A stretch of 64,000 nt of DNA. It comes from Raffaelea ambrosiae. Lineage: Eukaryota; Ascomycota; Sordariomycetes; Ophiostomatales; Ophiostomataceae. Positions 60,986-64,000 of this stretch are shown here, piece after piece. The DNA is taken from NCBI GenBank assembly GCA_002778195.1, contig PCDI01000004.1, positions 2,126,418 through 2,190,417 of the forward strand, in the 5' to 3' direction. The notes below the pieces were generated by a model. It was not told the origin of the DNA, ran no database searches, and saw nothing but the letters and a program-made list of their open reading frames with translations. Made by a program: the position numbers and the translations under genes. Each line of letters opens with the position of its first letter. Within the stretch, counting starts at the first letter, position 1.

Positions 60986-62848
60986 GCCCCAAGAGGGAGG
61001 TGGAAAGACGACCAAAAAAAAAAGAGAAAAGAGGACACAGAAAAAAAAGGGCTGGCGTCCAAATTAGGCTGAAGCTATTTGATATATACAATATATATGT
61101 AGCTCTGGAGGAATCTCAAACCCGACACCATGGAGCTTTCACGAGAGAGAAAGGAGAACCTCACGAGAGAAAACTTACTCCAGCAGGAGAAAGATCGGCG
61201 TCATCCACAAGATCGGCGTCCCCCGCTGTGTTATATGCACCTTCAGCTCCAGCTTCTATCTACCCCCGTGCTCTTCAGAGCCCGGTCCGGAGTTGTCGAT
61301 CCTGGCCCATATCCGCTTTTGTACCAGACATTCCACATCTGCTTTCGGGGTACCTTGCGCTTGATTTTTTTGCGTCATAGCCTTCTCGCTTGCCCGCAGG
61401 AGCTTCTCGGGCTCTTGGCAGTTGGGTCTAAGCGAACCCTTCCCCGTCGCTCCATGGTAGGCACCCTCCACCGTCAGTGCGGGTCAAGCCAAGCTTGGTG
61501 GACTTGGAGGGGCAGACTGGACGCCCGCCTTGGGTGGCCCACGTTGCTGGACCAAGACATGTCGATTTGCTAAAGGCGTGAGAGCTCGGCTGCGGCCGTG
61601 GAGTACAGGGGAAAGCTCATGCTCACGGACAAGGCGAAGACCGCTAAACCACAGTTTACAGCAGAGATGACGAGCTCAGCACGATGCTGCACAGTTCCAA
61701 GCAGACGAGATGCATGAGCCCCAAAAAAGCAAGCTGAAGACGTAAAAAAATGTGAACTGGGTATAAAGCAATAAAACCAGTCAAATAAAACAAAGGGTTG
61801 CAGGCCCTTCTTTGGGTCGTCGGTGAAGACAAAACCCTGCGTTACTAACGCGTTCCCGGGCTGCATGGAAAGGTAGGTTGCCTGTTAGTTACTCGTAGTC
61901 ATGGAAGCCGGGAACGTGCAGGTGGAGAACAAGCCACAGGAGGAAAACATGGGACGGACAAGCCCCCGGCTGCTGGGAAACTGATCGCGCGAGCACGTGG
62001 GCCGCCGGGGCTAGGCAATTGGGTCGGACAGGACGAGAGAGAGTGGGGGGGTATCTTACTGGGCCAGCGCAGCCTGAGCATTAGCGTGTTAGTAGGCCTG
62101 CTCTTTCCCCATATTTGGCATATGTACTCATACATGGCTTGTCCGAAGCTACTGTTGCCAGCTCTCTGCTTCTAAGAGCACGGATGACTGTAAACCCAGA
62201 CCCGAAGGCTATCTGAGACGAAGAATGGGATTGCCGCTGACGGGCCAAGACACATTAGACGAGATGAAGGGCCGGGCAACAGATGACGATCGCCGACAGT
62301 GTTTCTGGAAAGAAAGGGAAGACTGGAAGAGGGAAGAGAAAGAAGGAAAGCGCCAACACAAGGAACGGCGAAGAATCGAGCCAGTTGCTAAGGGGAAAGG
62401 ACATCAGAATATTGTGAGATGATAAGAAAAGAAAAGAAGAACAGGGGGAAGAAAAAAAAAAAGAGAGAAATATTGAGAGAAACAAAAGATAGGACAACCA
62501 AAGGCACGCGCTCACGACAAAAGTTAAAAAAAAATAAAAAAAGAGTGAACGAAAGTCGGAAAACACCATTCCCAGATGCGCTTTTGGTTATGTATTCTGT
62601 CCTCGCCGTCTTTGGATCGCTTTGTATCTCTTTTTGCATCTCTCTCGCTGCTCCACAAGACCTCTCCCGTGCACCCAGTGGACGACGTACAAACCATGCC
62701 AATGTGTAGTGCTTCGCAACGTTACCCAATTACCAAATAACCCGAGTCGTCGTCGTCCATGGCTCCGCTCAATTCTCGCTCGCTCTATCGTCGCTCTGGT
62801 CTCCCCCACCTCTTTTGAAATGCATGTATCGTATCCTCTTCTCTACCC
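60986..62848. other. Intergenic upstream of the phytase-like gene
   Basis: Between the phytase-like gene start and the 3' end of the DIL-domain gene, both on the - strand. A TACTCGTA motif is at 61890-61897 and TATCTTAC at 62052-62059. Around 62400-62560 the + strand is purine-rich, so the - strand is pyrimidine-rich. I see no convincing gene. Confidence 0.5.
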
Positions 62849-64000
62849 CTATACCTCCTCGTTCTCCCAGTCCTTCTCGCCGAACATGGGCCGCTTGTTG
62901 TTCGTGTTGTTGCCGTTGTTTTCCAGCTTCGCCAGGAACTCCGGCGGCAGCGTCGGGATGTACTTGCGCTCCCGCTCCCGGTTGACGCCGCCGAACCCGG
63001 CCCCGTACGTCACCAGCATGTCCGTTGCCGACGGCAGCGTAAAAGGCAGCATCAGTGCTGGGTCCAGGAGCAGGTGTTCCGGCGCGTCATCGTCATCGTC
63101 GCCGTTGTCGTCACCACCCGGGGACCGCTTCACCGGCGTCGTGGGTGTCCCGCCATTCGAGCCGGCATCCTTGGGCGGTACCGGCGGCGGTGGAACTGCC
63201 GCCGCCAGTGCTGCTGCAGCGCTGCCTTCTGCTTTCGCTGCTGTTGCTGCTACTGCTGCCGCTGTGGTTGGCGAGGTGGCTGCTGATGCCGCTGCTGACA
63301 CGGCTGCTGACGCCGCCGCCGCCGTTTTCTGGTTGGGTGATGCTTTCCGCTGCTTGCGGTGCTGTTCGCGTCGCAGCGCCGCCTCCCGCTGGACGGACAC
63401 CAGGTACTTCATTGCGCTCTTGGGCAGGCCCTTCTCGCCTACTTCGGGCCGGTAGTGCTCGGCCGCGTGGATGAGCTGTTGCGCGGACAGGGCCTTGAGC
63501 TGCTGCAGCGTCCCCACCAGCGCTTCGAGATCGTCGGCGCCCAGCGACGAGAAGCACTGCAGCCATTGCAGCAGCTGAATGACCGGCTCCAGATGCCGCC
63601 GCGCCGCCTCCACCGTCGGCTCGCCCGACGACCGCATCTCGCCGTGCTCAAAGTGCTCCGGCAGGCGATTGTTGGCCCGCGCCCAGTCCTCGAGGATGGA
63701 GATGTTCATCCGGATTTGCATGGCCTTTGTCCGTGCCAGGTACTTGCGGTTCGACATGATGCGGTTGAAGAGCTCGGCCGACAGCCAGTAGAACAGCTGC
63801 GAGACGATTTGCGTGGCGATCACCGAGTGCACGTCGTAGAGGTCCAGCACAAACAGCGTTGACGACAGCAGCGAGGTGATGTTGCGCGGCGCGGGCTTGG
63901 CCCGCTGCTTGGGCGATGGCGGCCGCATCCGTCGCTCCAGGGGCTCCTCCTTCACCTCCTTCTTGCGCTTGAAAATCTTCCACTCGTTCTGGAACGTAAT
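62849..64000 (-). CDS. DIL (dilute) domain protein, 5' part missing
   Basis: The frame is open to the window edge on the - strand, so the start and upstream exons lie outside; 383 residues and the stop are present. The visible part begins ITFQNEWKIFKRK and includes ITSLLSSTLFVLDLYDVHSV, QIVSQLFYWLSAELFNRIMS, RTKAMQIRMNISILEDWARA and VIQLLQWLQCFSSLGADDLE, which match the dilute domain found in myosin V cargo-binding tails. In filamentous fungi a similar domain follows ankyrin repeats in a protein without a motor, which is the likely identity here. After the domain come an Ala-rich linker, an acidic DDNGDDDDD stretch and the end block GGVNRERERKYIPTLPPEFL. Adaptor function in transport is inferred from the family. 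Confidence 0.88.
   Translation of the reverse strand: MTFQNEWKIFKRKKEVKEEPLERRMRPPSPKQRAKPAPRNITSLLSSTLFVLDLYDVHSVIATQIVSQLFYWLSAELFNRIMSNRKYLARTKAMQIRMNISILEDWARANNRLPEHFEHGEMRSSGEPTVEAARRHLEPVIQLLQWLQCFSSLGADDLEALVGTLQQLKALSAQQLIHAAEHYRPEVGEKGLPKSAMKYLVSVQREAALRREQHRKQRKASPNQKTAAAASAAVSAAASAATSPTTAAAVAATAAKAEGSAAAALAAAVPPPPVPPKDAGSNGGTPTTPVKRSPGGDDNGDDDDDAPEHLLLDPALMLPFTLPSATDMLVTYGAGFGGVNRERERKYIPTLPPEFLAKLENNGNNTNNKRPMFGEKDWENEEV

Noticed and set aside
1..64000. Transposons, integrated viral sequence or CRISPR arrays
   Set aside because: I saw no transposase, reverse transcriptase, integrase or capsid-like frames, no long terminal repeats, and no regularly spaced direct repeats.

Overview
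The window is nuclear DNA from a filamentous ascomycete (Pezizomycotina, most likely Sordariomycetes; Ophiostomatales/Sporothrix-like is only a weak guess). The evidence is GC-rich coding sequence with C/G-ending codons, short GT-AG introns (63-333 nt) with CTAAC or CTGAC branch sites just before the acceptor, and typical fungal families: a giant hybrid histidine kinase, UDP-galactopyranose mutase, Nce101 and a DIL-domain protein. There are no operons, CRISPR arrays or prokaryotic features. Three N runs and several homopolymers mark a draft assembly. I rebuilt exon structures by hand from splice sites, reading phase and family alignment.

Layout. 1-3.9 kb is a pyrimidine-rich leader of a TBC-domain Rab-GAP gene (3.9-8.7 kb, +). 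8.7-25.2 kb is a gene-poor stretch of about 16.5 kb with minisatellites, a 44-nt C run, an assembly gap and many copies of a short TACGAGTA motif. 25.2-27.4 kb (+) is a polyglutamine/proline-rich conserved fungal protein. 30.8-39.0 kb (-) is a four-exon gene for a 2615-residue hybrid histidine kinase (pseudokinase, AAA-type ATPase, GAF, HisKA, HATPase, REC). 39.0-42.4 kb has no firm gene.

42.4-44.5 kb (-) is UDP-galactopyranose mutase, 47.0-48.2 kb (-) a small atypical kinase-like protein, and 50.8-52.3 kb (+) a triose-phosphate/nucleotide-sugar transporter. The mutase and transporter may form a galactofuranose supply locus. 53.7-55.3 kb holds ribosomal protein eL27 (-), with an 8-nt last exon, divergent from NCE101 (+).

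55.5-58.8 kb holds a TTC36-like gene (-) divergent from 4-hydroxyphenylpyruvate dioxygenase (+) across a shared 925-bp promoter. This pairing is striking because animal TTC36 has been linked to stability of that enzyme. 59.0-61.0 kb (-) is a secreted phytase-like esterase, and the window ends inside a DIL-domain gene (62.8-64.0 kb, -).

The two observations I rate highest are the TTC36/HPPD divergent pair and the strongly over-represented intergenic TACGAGTA motif with its partner GTAAGATA.
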